NCBI RefSeq assembly: GCF_040529065.1
Contig: NZ_CP132343.1
Coordinates: forward strand, 2,790,001-2,854,000
Reading direction: 5' to 3'
Source: Xanthomonas sacchari
GTDB taxonomy: Bacteria; Pseudomonadota; Gammaproteobacteria; Xanthomonadales; Xanthomonadaceae
Length of the DNA stretch: 64,000 nt
In this document: positions 9,443-17,763 of the stretch, in pieces
Layout: every line of letters starts with the position of its first letter
Numbering within the stretch: the first letter of the stretch is position 1
Translations under genes and position numbers: made by a program
The notes under the pieces: generated by a model
The model's database searches: none
What the model was told of the DNA's origin: nothing
The model's input: only the letters and a program-made list of their open reading frames with translations

Positions 9443-9461
9443 TTTCAAAATAATTTTGAAA
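9443..9461. promoter_or_regulatory. perfect 19-bp palindrome upstream of dehydrogenase gene
   Basis: TTTCAAAAT-A-ATTTTGAAA has perfect nine-base arms around one base. It lies 129 bases before the dehydrogenase start and 32 bases after the LysR stop, and shares its core with the repeat at 8435-8454. Its AT richness contrasts with surrounding high-GC DNA, so it is likely a regulator site. Confidence 0.55.
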
Positions 9462-9590
9462 CTGATATCGCGCATGGCGCCTGTTACCGCGTGCGGCGCA
9501 TGACGATCATGGCGTAAGCCGAACCCGCCCGCGGCAACGACGCGTTGCTGCCGCACGCCGGTTCGATCCTGTCCTCAGTCCGGAGCGCAC

Positions 9591-10604
9591 ATGAAAGCCA
9601 TTGGCTACTACCGCAACTTGCCGATCAGCGATGCCGACGCGCTGGTCGAGCTGACCCTGCCCGACCCCGTCCCCGGCGCACACGACTTGCTGGTCGAGGT
9701 CCGCGCGGTGTCGGTCAATCCGGTCGACGTCAAGATCCGCGCAAACGTCGCGCCGGAAGCCGGCCAAGCCAAGGTGCTCGGTTGGGATGCAGCCGGCGTG
9801 GTGCGCGACGTGGGCACTGCCGTCACGCGCTTCAAGCCCGGCGACAAGGTCTGGTACGCCGGCGCATTGCAGCGCCCCGGCACCAACAGCGAATTGCATC
9901 TGGTCGATGAGCGCATCGCCGGACGGATGCCGCAGCGCATCGATTTCGCGGCGGCGGCGGCCCTGCCGCTGACCACCATCACGGCCTGGGAATTGCTGTT
10001 CGATCGCCTGAAGATTCCGGAAGGCGACCCATCGCAAGGCGCCACGCTGCTGGTGATCGGCGCGGCCGGTGGCGTCGGCTCGATCCTCGTGCAACTGGCG
10101 CGACGGCTCACCGGCCTCACCGTGATCGGCACCGCGTCGCGTCCGGAAACCGCCAAATGGGTCGGTGACGTCGGCGCGCACCATGTGATCGACCACACCA
10201 AGCCGCTGTCTGAAGAACTGCGGCGCATCGGCTTCGCCGGGGTCGATTACATCGCGAGCCTGAACCAGACCGACCGCCATTTCGACGAGATCGTCGCCGC
10301 GATCCACCCGCAGGGGCACATCGCGCTCATCGACGATCCTGATCGCATCGACGTCCGCAAGCTGAAAACCAAGAGCGTGTCGCTGCATTGGGAGTTCATG
10401 TTCACGCGGTCGATGCACGCGACGCCCGACCAGATCCGCCAGCACGAACTGCTGACTCGCGTCGGATCGCTGATCGATGCCGGCGTGCTGCGCACCACGC
10501 TCGCCGGACACTTCGGCACGGTGAATGCCGCCAATCTGCGGCGTGCGCACGAATGGATCGAGACGCATCGCGCGCGCGGCAAGATCGTGCTCGAGGGCTT
10601 CTGA
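9591..10604 (+). CDS. zinc-type alcohol dehydrogenase family / quinone oxidoreductase-like protein
   Basis: A 337-residue medium-chain dehydrogenase/reductase: GroES-like N-terminal domain (residues 1-130, with 'VSVNPVDVKIR') and a Rossmann domain with 'GAAGGVGSILVQLA' near residue 160 for NADPH binding. The Cys and His ligands of catalytic zinc are absent, as in quinone/enone reductases of this family. A GGAG ribosome site lies about eight bases before the ATG. Likely reduces quinones or alpha,beta-unsaturated carbonyls in the cytoplasm. Probable target of the upstream LysR. Confidence 0.87.
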   Translation: MKAIGYYRNLPISDADALVELTLPDPVPGAHDLLVEVRAVSVNPVDVKIRANVAPEAGQAKVLGWDAAGVVRDVGTAVTRFKPGDKVWYAGALQRPGTNSELHLVDERIAGRMPQRIDFAAAAALPLTTITAWELLFDRLKIPEGDPSQGATLLVIGAAGGVGSILVQLARRLTGLTVIGTASRPETAKWVGDVGAHHVIDHTKPLSEELRRIGFAGVDYIASLNQTDRHFDEIVAAIHPQGHIALIDDPDRIDVRKLKTKSVSLHWEFMFTRSMHATPDQIRQHELLTRVGSLIDAGVLRTTLAGHFGTVNAANLRRAHEWIETHRARGKIVLEGF

Positions 10605-10696
10605 GCAGCCTGCACGGCGCCGACGTCGGCCCCTGTCAGTTCCCGTCGGCAACCGCCGGCCCAGCGACCACCTACCGCCATCAAGAGGAGAACGAC

Positions 10697-10798
10697 ATGC
10701 CCCAGCCTGGAGACCCCATGGACCACAACGCGATGCGACGTTATGTCAGCCAGTTGGGGCTGTTCGGCCTGGGCGCATTGTTGGCCGCCCCCGCGTGA
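10697..10798 (+). pseudogene. out-of-frame signal-peptide segment of the DJ-1/PfpI gene
   Basis: The frame starting at ATG 10697, preceded by AAGAGGAG, encodes 33 residues that look like a Tat/Sec leader: a double Arg (MRRYVSQ), a hydrophobic stretch (LGLFGLGALLAAP) and then a TGA at 10796. The DJ-1/PfpI domain continues immediately in another frame, its ATG overlapping this TGA. One extra base near the C-run at 10789-10793 would join both frames into an ordinary leader (AAPxVMAAA). Either a mutation, a sequencing error, or a real coupled pair. Confidence 0.5.
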
Positions 10799-11514
10799 TG
10801 GCCGCGGCGTCCACGCCGGCGAGCTCGCCATCGAAGACGCATCCGGACAGCACGACGCCCCCGAACGCCGCGGCGCCAACGAAGGTGGTGATCCTGCTGT
10901 TCCCGGGCACCACCATGCTCGACTGGATCGGCCCCTACGAACTGCTGCATCGGGTGCCGGGCATCGACCTGGTGCTGGCGGCCAAGACCCGCGATCCCTA
11001 CCGCAGCGACAGTGGCATGGTGACCTATCAGGCGAATGCGCTGATCCAGGACATCGACAAGGCCGACGTCCTGCTCATCCCGGGTGGCGGCATGGGCGTG
11101 CGCGAGGTTTCCAACGATGCCGACGTCATGGGCTGGATCCGGCGGATCGACAGGACATCGCGGATCACCGCAAGCGTGTGCACCGGCGCCCTCATCCTGG
11201 GCCGCGCCGGGCTGCTGCACGGCCGCCGCGCCACCACGCACTGGGCCTTGCAGAACATGCTGAACGACCAGGGCGCGACCTATGTAGACGAGCGGTGGGT
11301 GATCAGCGACAAGTATTGGACCTCCGCGGGCGTCTCGGCCGGGCTGGACATGACGCTGGCACTCATCGGCCACCTGCGCGGGGATGCGGAAGCGATGAAG
11401 GCACAGCTGAAGATCCAGTACGACCCGAAGCCGCCGTTCCATGCAGGCGCCTGGTCCACGGCGCCGGCCGCCATTCGCGAAGCGGTAGGCGCGCCGATGC
11501 CCAGCCACGGCTGA
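10798..11514 (+). CDS. DJ-1/PfpI family protein, isonitrile hydratase-like
   Basis: A 238-residue protein whose core (from about residue 28) is a class I glutamine-amidotransferase-like fold with the nucleophile elbow 'SVCTGALILG' followed by 'RATTHW', the signature seen in isonitrile hydratase-like proteins. The reading frame as given starts at ATG 10798, overlapping the TGA of a leader-like frame; the N-terminal 27 residues are a Ser/Pro/Thr-rich linker as expected after a cleaved leader. So the gene is probably exported in its intact form and frameshifted here. An AraC regulator follows 168 bases later. Substrate unproven. Confidence 0.78.
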   Translation: MAAASTPASSPSKTHPDSTTPPNAAAPTKVVILLFPGTTMLDWIGPYELLHRVPGIDLVLAAKTRDPYRSDSGMVTYQANALIQDIDKADVLLIPGGGMGVREVSNDADVMGWIRRIDRTSRITASVCTGALILGRAGLLHGRRATTHWALQNMLNDQGATYVDERWVISDKYWTSAGVSAGLDMTLALIGHLRGDAEAMKAQLKIQYDPKPPFHAGAWSTAPAAIREAVGAPMPSHG

Positions 11515-11682
11515 TGCAGTCGAAGGCGCTCGCTGGCGCCATGCCAGGGGCAATATGCTGCCGCGCGCCCTACGCGTCACGAAGAAGCCTGCCGCAACAA
11601 CGGCTGCATGCAATTGGAAAGTTTTTTAATAGTATTATTCAAAACAGACAGCAGTCCACGGCAACACGAGTTCCAGCGCATC

Positions 11683-12534
11683 ATGTCGAGCGTGGCCATC
11701 ACCGACGTCATCGAGTCTCTGGACGTCGACAGCGTTCCTCGCCCCGTCGTCGCCCTGCGCGCCACCTCGGTGACAAAGGACTGGGAGAATGCGCGGCATC
11801 GGCACCACAAGGCGCAGCTGATCTACTCCGTTCGCGGCGTCCTGAATTGCGAAATCGAAGACGGCGTCTGGATCGTGCCGCCGCAGTGCGCCATCTGGAT
11901 CCCCGGTGACCTGCCCCACGCGGCGCGCGGGTCGGGCGAAACCGAATGCCATTGCCTGTTCGTCGATCCCGATGCCGCCGCCGATCTTCCGACAAGCTGC
12001 TGCACCATTGCGGTATCGCCCCTGCTGCGTGAGCTGCTGCTGAAGGTGGCTGGTTTTCCCGCACTGTACCCGCAGGGAGGCCGGGAAGATCGGCTGATTG
12101 CCGCACTGCTCGACGAGTTGGTGGAAGCGCCGGTCGAGGATCTGCATCTGCCCATGCCGCGCGACGCGCGATTGCGCCGCCTCGCGGAACTGCTGCTTGC
12201 CGACCCCACCGACAAGACCTCGAAGGCCGTCTGGGCGACCCGCATCGGGATGAGCGAGCGCAGCATGAGCCGCCTGCTGCTGCACGAAATCGGCATGAGT
12301 TTCGGGCGCTGGCGCCGGCAACTGCACGTCATCCTGGCACTGCAACGCATGACCAAGGGCGATAGCGTGCAGACCGTGGCATTGGAACTGGGCTACGAAA
12401 ACGCCAGCGGGTTCGTCACCATGTTCCGCAAGGCCGTCGGCAAGCCGCCAGCGCGCTATCTGTCCGCCCGCAGGAACGGCGCCGAGCTTGCTCCCGTGCC
12501 CGGCATCGTGCTCCCCAACGACATCTCGCCTTGA
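11683..12534 (+). CDS. AraC-family transcriptional regulator
   Basis: A 283-residue regulator with an N-terminal cupin-type sensing domain (about 25-125, 'ARHRHHKAQLIYSVRG') and a C-terminal double HTH (about 185-275, including 'ALELGYENASGFVTMFRKAVGKPPARYL', a canonical second HTH). ATG 11683 was chosen because the sequence upstream in frame is AT-rich promoter-like DNA. It follows the DJ-1/PfpI gene in the same orientation. Target genes unknown; autoregulation or control of the PfpI gene is plausible. Confidence 0.88.
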   Translation: MSSVAITDVIESLDVDSVPRPVVALRATSVTKDWENARHRHHKAQLIYSVRGVLNCEIEDGVWIVPPQCAIWIPGDLPHAARGSGETECHCLFVDPDAAADLPTSCCTIAVSPLLRELLLKVAGFPALYPQGGREDRLIAALLDELVEAPVEDLHLPMPRDARLRRLAELLLADPTDKTSKAVWATRIGMSERSMSRLLLHEIGMSFGRWRRQLHVILALQRMTKGDSVQTVALELGYENASGFVTMFRKAVGKPPARYLSARRNGAELAPVPGIVLPNDISP

Positions 12535-12539
12535 TCGGA

Positions 12540-13067
12540 TCAGGCCCGCCTGGTGCGTGACCTTCGTTCGTCCTCTGCCACCCCATGTGCCGCAGTGCGG
12601 GGTTGCCTGCATCGCGCGCACGTCGTGGTGATGGTGAAGACGGTCTCCGCGTCGAGCACGAAGCCCTCCTCGCAGGCCAGTGACCGAAGGTGCGCACGCA
12701 AGACCGGGTCTTCGATGAACACCAGTCGCGCGCCGCAGCGACAGCGCAGCGTGTCGTGGCGGGTGGTCAGCAGGTCGGGCTTGATCGCGTAGAACGCACG
12801 CCCACGCGTGCCTTCCGTGCGAACCAGCAAGCCGGCGCCCCACAGATCGTGCAGTGCCCGATACACCGATCCCGGCGTAAGGCGATCGCGCCGACCGCTC
12901 AGGAGGCGGTACACCCGGCTGGCATCGAGACAACTCGGCGCCGCCTGCTCCAAGGCGCGCAAGACATCGGCACGCGCGGCCGTCGGTCGCAGCTCGTGCG
13001 CGATCAGGCGCCGATCCTGATTCGACACCACGCATCCGCTCTCGAGGCTGGCTGCAGCTTTGCGCAT
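12540..13067 (-). CDS. Fur-family transcriptional regulator with reduced metal-binding motif
   Basis: About 175 residues with a Fur-type winged helix ('LRPTAARADVLRALEQ', 'SVYRALHDLWGAGLLVR') and a C-terminal domain with CxC ('RCRCG') and CxxC ('CARC') pairs resembling the structural zinc site. The HHxHxH segment that normally precedes the first Cys pair is reduced to a single His (TTRHDTLRC), so the regulatory metal site may be altered; a Zur-like role is possible. Start is uncertain: ATG 13067 gives a family-like length, whereas ATG 13163 also has a G-rich ribosome site and adds 32 residues. It is divergent from the TonB receptor gene and is convergent, six bases apart, with the AraC gene. 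Confidence 0.75.
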   Translation of the reverse strand: MRKAAASLESGCVVSNQDRRLIAHELRPTAARADVLRALEQAAPSCLDASRVYRLLSGRRDRLTPGSVYRALHDLWGAGLLVRTEGTRGRAFYAIKPDLLTTRHDTLRCRCGARLVFIEDPVLRAHLRSLACEEGFVLDAETVFTITTTCARCRQPRTAAHGVAEDERRSRTRRA

Positions 13068-13455
13068 CGTCCTGTGTTTGTGTTTGCCTGACAGCCATTT
13101 CGCGCGCCGCTCGGAGGATGCGGCCAGGTCCACGATCGCAAGCGCGTCATCGCATGGTTCCATTCCCCCCCCTTCGCCACGCCAGATGGAAACCTCGGAA
13201 CGGCGTGGCCTTCCGGCTGTCACGGACGACGCGCGCCAAGTGCCGTCGCGCTGCTGCGCACCAGTGCGACGTCAGCGCCGCCTGTACAGACTAGTCGTGG
13301 ATGCGCAGAGCGCGCATTGCGCCATCAGGCCAGAGCATGTCGCGTTCCGGCCACCCTGTGCGCCCAGTGACTAGCTGACCGAATTGAAAAACACTCTGGC
13401 CTGAATTCGCCATCGAGCCAGCGCAACCCCGGTGTTAAATAGCGCATCCAAACGC
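13068..13455. other. intergenic region between Fur-family gene and TonB receptor gene
   Basis: Nearly 400 bases without a convincing gene if the shorter Fur-family start is right. It includes an eight-base G/C homopolymer near 13166-13173, the possible longer Fur start at 13163, and lower-GC sequence from about 13370 that should contain the receptor promoter. No small gene is evident. Confidence 0.4.
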
Positions 13456-13470
13456 AAATGAGTATCGTTT
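13456..13470. promoter_or_regulatory. candidate Fur box
   Basis: AAATGA-GTA-TCGTTT, flanked by GC and G, is a near-palindrome matching the centre of the 19-bp Fur consensus (ATGA..ATC.T). It abuts the ATG of the TonB receptor at 13472, which is unusually close and leaves no ribosome site, so either the transcript is leaderless or the true start lies downstream. Confidence 0.55.
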
Positions 13471-13471
13471 G

Positions 13472-15763
13472 ATGTGCAAACTTACGGATGTCGGCGCGCT
13501 CCAGCGGCAAATTGGTCAGCGTGCCCCGCGTCCGCCGGCGCATCAGCACACGCCCTCACCCCGCAGCCTGTTGGGCTCGGCACTCGCAGCGGCAATCGCC
13601 GTCAGCACGCACGGCGCATGCGCCGCCGAGCCAGCGCAGCGACCGAACGAGGCTGGGGAAAACGCGTCCAACGACGCGCAGACCTTGCCGGCGGTCAACG
13701 TCACGCACCACGCGGATGCGGCGGCGACCGAAAGGACCGGCTCCTACACCACGGGCGAGACGGCGGCGGCCACGCGCCTGCCGCTGTCGCTGCGGGACAC
13801 GCCGCAGTCGGTCACGGTGATCACGCGCCAACGTATGGACGACCAGCAACTGACGTCGGTGCAGGGCGTGCTGGAGAACGCCACCGGGATCGCGTCGTAT
13901 CAGTCCGACAGCGAACGGACGAGTTTCTACTCGCGCGGATTTCTGATCAACAACCTGCAGTACGACGGCATTCCCACGGTGGTCGGCAACATCGTCAACG
14001 GCAGCGGCATCGGTTCGCTCGATACCGCGTTCTACGACCGTGTCGAGGTCGTGCGCGGCGCCTCCGGCCTGCTGACCGGCACCGGCAATCCCTCGGCCGC
14101 AATCAATCTTGTGCGCAAACGCCCGACCCCGGAATTCTCCGCGTCCGCCTCGCTGGGCGCGGGGAGTTGGGACACCTACCGAGGAATGGCCGACGTCTCC
14201 ACGCCGTTGACCCAGGACGGTCGCATCCGCGCGCGGATGGTGGGCACGTACCAGGACGGCCATTCGTACCTCGACCGCTACACACCGCAGAGGAAATCGT
14301 TCTACGGCATCATCGAGGCGGATCTGACAGCGGACACGACACTGAGTCTGGGCGTCGACTATCAGGACATCACGCCGAAAGGCGCCACCTGGGGCGGCCT
14401 GCCGCTGTGGTTCAGCGACGGCACGCAAGCACACTACCCGCGCTCCAGCAGCTATGCGCAGGACTGGAGCCGTTGGGACAACACGCTCAAAACCGGGTTT
14501 GCCGAGATCGCCCATCGCTTCGGCAACGGCTGGACGCTCCGCGCCGTCGCGGACCAGTACCGCACGGACTACGATGCCGAACTGCTCGGCTTGGTCGGCC
14601 GCCCCGATCGCGCCACGGGACTGGGCGTCTACCCTTACGGAGCCTATCCGGTCGCGCTGGCGTCCGACGGGCGGAGCAGGCAAAACACCGTCGATGCGAT
14701 GGCCAGCGGCCCATTCAAACTGCTCGGCCGTCAGCACGAGCTGGTGCTGGGGGCGACGAGCTCGCGTCGCACGGCCAGCCAGCGGGACATCGCGCCCTTC
14801 TATGCGGGCTTCATGCCGGTCGATGTCTATGACCTGAGCCAACCCTACCCCCGGCCCGACTTCGCGGGCATGACGTGGATACCCACCGGCACCCGGGTCA
14901 AGCAGAGCGCTGTCTATGGTGCGGCGCGTTTTTCCCTGGCCGATCCACTGAAATTCATCGTCGGCGGCCGCGTCAGCAACTACGACATCGACGACACCGC
15001 CGGCAACAACAGGCTGCACTACAAGAAGACGGGCGAATTCACCCCGTATGCGGGCTTGATCTACGACCTCGACACGACCTACTCGGCCTACGTCAGCTAC
15101 ACCGGCATCTTCAACCCGCAAACGGATTACCGCGACATCAAGGGCAATGTGCTCACGCCGTCCAAGGGAAAAACCAAGGAAGCCGGACTGAAAGGCAACT
15201 ACCTCGACGGACGCCTGAATGCGTCGATCGCCGTGTTCGAGACCACGCTGGACAACGCGGCGCAGAGCGTCGCCGGGATCTATACGCCGGGCGGCGCGCA
15301 AGCCTACAAAGGCGCCGACGGGACAAAGTCGCGCGGCATCGAGCTGGACCTGCAAGGCGAGTTGGCGCATGGCTGGAACATCGCTGCAGGCATCGCGCAC
15401 TTCACTGCGGAAGACGGCGATGGCGTCCGCCTGAATTCGCAACTCCCGCGCGCCACGGCCCAGCTTTTCACCACCTACCGATTGCCGGGTGCGTGGAGCA
15501 AGTTGACGCTGGGCGGCGGCGCCAAATGGCAAAGCCGCATCTACGAGGCGCCCAATACCGGCACCAGTTCACTGGGCGGGGAACAGCGGTCCTATGCCAT
15601 CGCCTCCCTGCTGGCACGTTACGCCCTCAGCAAGAACAGCAGCCTGGCCGTGAACGTCAACAACGTCTTCGACAGGACGTACGCGCTGCAGAAGGGTGAC
15701 TTCGACACCGTGAGTTACGGCGCACCGCGCAACGTGATGCTGACGCTGAACTACGTGTATTGA
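13472..15763 (+). CDS. TonB-dependent siderophore receptor
   Basis: About 763 residues. A signal sequence (hydrophobic LLGSALAAAIAVS) follows a long hydrophilic N-terminus; then a plug domain (about 85-215: 'LRDTPQSVTVITRQRMDDQ', 'VEVVRGASGLLTGTGNPSAAINLVRKRP') and a beta-barrel to the C-terminus, ending in aromatic 'LNYVY' as expected of outer membrane barrels. No STN signalling domain is seen, so no sigma/anti-sigma coupling is expected. It should import a ferric siderophore with TonB-ExbBD energy. A Fur-like box touches the start codon. The first Met may not be the true start. Two small genes of unknown function follow. Confidence 0.9.
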   Translation: MCKLTDVGALQRQIGQRAPRPPAHQHTPSPRSLLGSALAAAIAVSTHGACAAEPAQRPNEAGENASNDAQTLPAVNVTHHADAAATERTGSYTTGETAAATRLPLSLRDTPQSVTVITRQRMDDQQLTSVQGVLENATGIASYQSDSERTSFYSRGFLINNLQYDGIPTVVGNIVNGSGIGSLDTAFYDRVEVVRGASGLLTGTGNPSAAINLVRKRPTPEFSASASLGAGSWDTYRGMADVSTPLTQDGRIRARMVGTYQDGHSYLDRYTPQRKSFYGIIEADLTADTTLSLGVDYQDITPKGATWGGLPLWFSDGTQAHYPRSSSYAQDWSRWDNTLKTGFAEIAHRFGNGWTLRAVADQYRTDYDAELLGLVGRPDRATGLGVYPYGAYPVALASDGRSRQNTVDAMASGPFKLLGRQHELVLGATSSRRTASQRDIAPFYAGFMPVDVYDLSQPYPRPDFAGMTWIPTGTRVKQSAVYGAARFSLADPLKFIVGGRVSNYDIDDTAGNNRLHYKKTGEFTPYAGLIYDLDTTYSAYVSYTGIFNPQTDYRDIKGNVLTPSKGKTKEAGLKGNYLDGRLNASIAVFETTLDNAAQSVAGIYTPGGAQAYKGADGTKSRGIELDLQGELAHGWNIAAGIAHFTAEDGDGVRLNSQLPRATAQLFTTYRLPGAWSKLTLGGGAKWQSRIYEAPNTGTSSLGGEQRSYAIASLLARYALSKNSSLAVNVNNVFDRTYALQKGDFDTVSYGAPRNVMLTLNYVY

Positions 15764-15885
15764 TGCGCTCGCAGGCCAATGCGTCATTCGGTTGAGCACC
15801 CGCCGTCATCCCGCCAAAGATTTCAGAGGACCCACCCATGCCGCTTCAGCCCGCCACCCCACTACGCCCTACTCAAGAGGCGACC

Positions 15886-16299
15886 ATGCACGCCCCGAAC
15901 AGGGTCGCATTGTTCTGGTTGACGACCGCGACGGGTGTCGTGCTTTTCGTGACCTTCCAGTTGTTCTTCTACGTCAATACCTTCGTGAGAGCGCACGGAG
16001 CGACAGCGGCCATCACGTTCGATCCCGGCATCCTGTGGATGTTTTCCGCCTTCTACGGCTGCTGGATCGTCACGGTGCTGCTCGCACTGATCGGGACCCG
16101 CCGGACGCAAGGAATCGCCCTGGTCCTCGGCAGCGTGCTCGTCGTCCTGAATACCCTCGGAGGAATCGCGGACGGGCTGCGCGACGGCTGGTATGTCGCG
16201 CTCTCTGCCGTGCTCTTCATCACCCTGCCCGGTGCGTTCGCCATTGCGATCACCTGGCGCCACATCAAGCGTCAAGGAGTTGGCCATGCCCATGAATAG
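15886..16299 (+). CDS. small four-helix inner-membrane protein of unknown function
   Basis: A 137-residue protein with four hydrophobic segments (about 9-29, 47-67, 75-94, 105-125) and a short basic, His-containing tail. I do not recognise the family. ATG 15886 has AAGAGG before it; an in-frame ATG at 15838, also with a possible ribosome site (AGAGGA), would add 16 hydrophilic residues. It lies 122 bases after the siderophore receptor and overlaps the next gene by 14 bases, so it probably belongs to an iron-regulated operon; a role in siderophore use is guesswork. Confidence 0.7.
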   Translation: MHAPNRVALFWLTTATGVVLFVTFQLFFYVNTFVRAHGATAAITFDPGILWMFSAFYGCWIVTVLLALIGTRRTQGIALVLGSVLVVLNTLGGIADGLRDGWYVALSAVLFITLPGAFAIAITWRHIKRQGVGHAHE

Positions 16300-16687
16300 T
16301 TCGAACTTCCCCTTGGTCTGGATGAACCTGTCCCAGGAACCCGGGCATGACCACCAGCAGGACTTCGATGAGTTCGAGGCGAACCTGCGGCGCGGGGAGC
16401 CGTTCGTGATCCTGAGCGACAGCACGCCAAGCGAGGACCACGACCACACGCCGGAAGAAAAGAAACGCACGGCGCTATGGATGAAAAAACACAAGGCCGA
16501 ACTGCGAAGGCTGGTGCTGGCGATGATCCAGATCGAACCCAACTCGGCCAAACGCGTCGGATACAAGGCTTTTGCGGTGCTGTTCGCCAAGTTCTGGGGT
16601 TACCCCATGCTGCTTGCCGCCTCGCGTGAGCAGGCGCTGGAGATGGCAAAAGAACTGCTGGCGACAAACGCGGCAGGGTCTCGCTGA
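16286..16687 (+). CDS. small cytoplasmic protein of unknown function
   Basis: A 133-residue soluble protein with an acidic, His-containing segment (SEDHDHTPEEKK, about residues 49-60) and a helical C-terminal half. The pattern ('PSEDHDHTPEEKKRTALWMK', then 'FAKFWGYPMLLAASREQALEMAKELL') is coherent coding sequence but I cannot name a family. It overlaps the upstream membrane-protein gene by 14 bases, implying translational coupling. ATG 16292 is an alternative start. No signal peptide. Confidence 0.65.
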   Translation: MPMNSSNFPLVWMNLSQEPGHDHQQDFDEFEANLRRGEPFVILSDSTPSEDHDHTPEEKKRTALWMKKHKAELRRLVLAMIQIEPNSAKRVGYKAFAVLFAKFWGYPMLLAASREQALEMAKELLATNAAGSR

Positions 16688-16718
16688 CGGCCCATGCCGG
16701 AGGAACTCGCCACAACAC

Positions 16719-16817
16719 CGGCGGCCGGTCGCCGGGAGGCGCCCGATTCAGCACGACGACGTCGAGATTCAGCGCTTCCAGCGCCCGCAGCAGTTCGCCG
16801 ACGCTCGATACGAAGTC
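16719..16817 (-). pseudogene. fragment of a LysR regulator gene, paralogous to the dabAB-linked LysR
   Basis: Read on the minus strand this stretch encodes 'SVGELLRALEALNLDVVVLN' and nearby residues, matching almost residue for residue 'SAGELLRALEALNLDVVLLN' in the complete LysR gene at 21733-22623. Homology fades on both sides, so only about 33 codons from the middle of the effector domain remain. It sits between the small unknown gene and another LysR gene, suggesting an old duplication followed by deletion. Confidence 0.75.
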
Positions 16818-16866
16818 CGCGCAAGCGACTACTGATGCAAACCGGGGCGGGATGCGCCGCGCCGCC

Positions 16867-17754
16867 TCATGCGTCCTTCGCCAACGCCACCAAACGCGCC
16901 AATGGCGAGCCGGATGACGCATCGCGCCAGATCAAGGTCAACGGAACGGTGAACGCGGATGCCGGATCCAGCGCCCGGTACACCACGCTCTCGCGATGCA
17001 GCGACTGCAGCGCCATCGGCACGATCGCAATGCCCTGCCCGGCCGCCACCATGGCGGCAGCAGACAGCAGACGCGGCACGGTGGCCACAGCGCGCGGCGC
17101 GAAACCGGCGCGGTGGCAAGCAGCGGACAGCACGTCCAGGATGCCCGGCCCGTCCGGGCTGCGATACAGCACGAACTCCTCCATCGCCAACTCTTCCAGC
17201 GCCAACGCACCGGTTGCCGCGCTCAGCCGGTGTCCACGCGGCAGCGCGACCACCACCGCTTCTTCGCACAGGGTGACGGCGCACAGCGGCGCAAAGCGCT
17301 CGGCGGGAGCGCGGACGAACGCCGCATCCATCTCTTCGGCCCTCGCCGCACGAAACAGGCTGTCGGTAGTGTTTTCGCGTACGTCCAACGCGACCTGCGC
17401 ATGGCGTTCGCGGAACGCCCGCAGGATCCGCGGTACCAGCTGATGCAGCGCAGCCGAACTGGTGTAGCCCATTACCAGCCGCCCCAGTTGCCCCTGCGCC
17501 GCACACCGGACGCGAACGACGGCGTCGTCGGCCGCGGCCAGAATGGCCTGCGCATCCGCCAGGAACACCCGGCCTGCCTCGTTGAGGCGCACGCTGCGCG
17601 GCGTCCGCTGGAACAGTTCGACACCCAGTTCGCGCTCCAGGTCGCGGATCTGCTGGCTGAGCGGCGGCTGCTGAATGCCCAGCTGTGCGGCCGCCCTGGT
17701 CACGCTCTGCGCAGCTGCCACGGCGACGAAATAACGGAGATGGCGCAATTCCAT
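16867..17754 (-). CDS. LysR-family transcriptional regulator, CatM/BenM-like
   Basis: A 295-residue LysR regulator: HTH in residues 1-60 ('MELRHLRYFVAVA', 'PPLSQQIRDLERELGVELFQRT') and an effector domain typical of the CatM/BenM branch. ATG 17754 is taken because MELRHLRYF is the usual start of this branch; an ATG 18 bases upstream is possible. It is divergent from a methyltransferase gene, with strong inverted repeats in the shared gap (17764-17804), so autoregulation and control of that gene are likely. Inducer unknown. Confidence 0.9.
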   Translation of the reverse strand: MELRHLRYFVAVAAAQSVTRAAAQLGIQQPPLSQQIRDLERELGVELFQRTPRSVRLNEAGRVFLADAQAILAAADDAVVRVRCAAQGQLGRLVMGYTSSAALHQLVPRILRAFRERHAQVALDVRENTTDSLFRAARAEEMDAAFVRAPAERFAPLCAVTLCEEAVVVALPRGHRLSAATGALALEELAMEEFVLYRSPDGPGILDVLSAACHRAGFAPRAVATVPRLLSAAAMVAAGQGIAIVPMALQSLHRESVVYRALDPASAFTVPLTLIWRDASSGSPLARLVALAKDA

Positions 17755-17763
17755 GGCGTTAAT

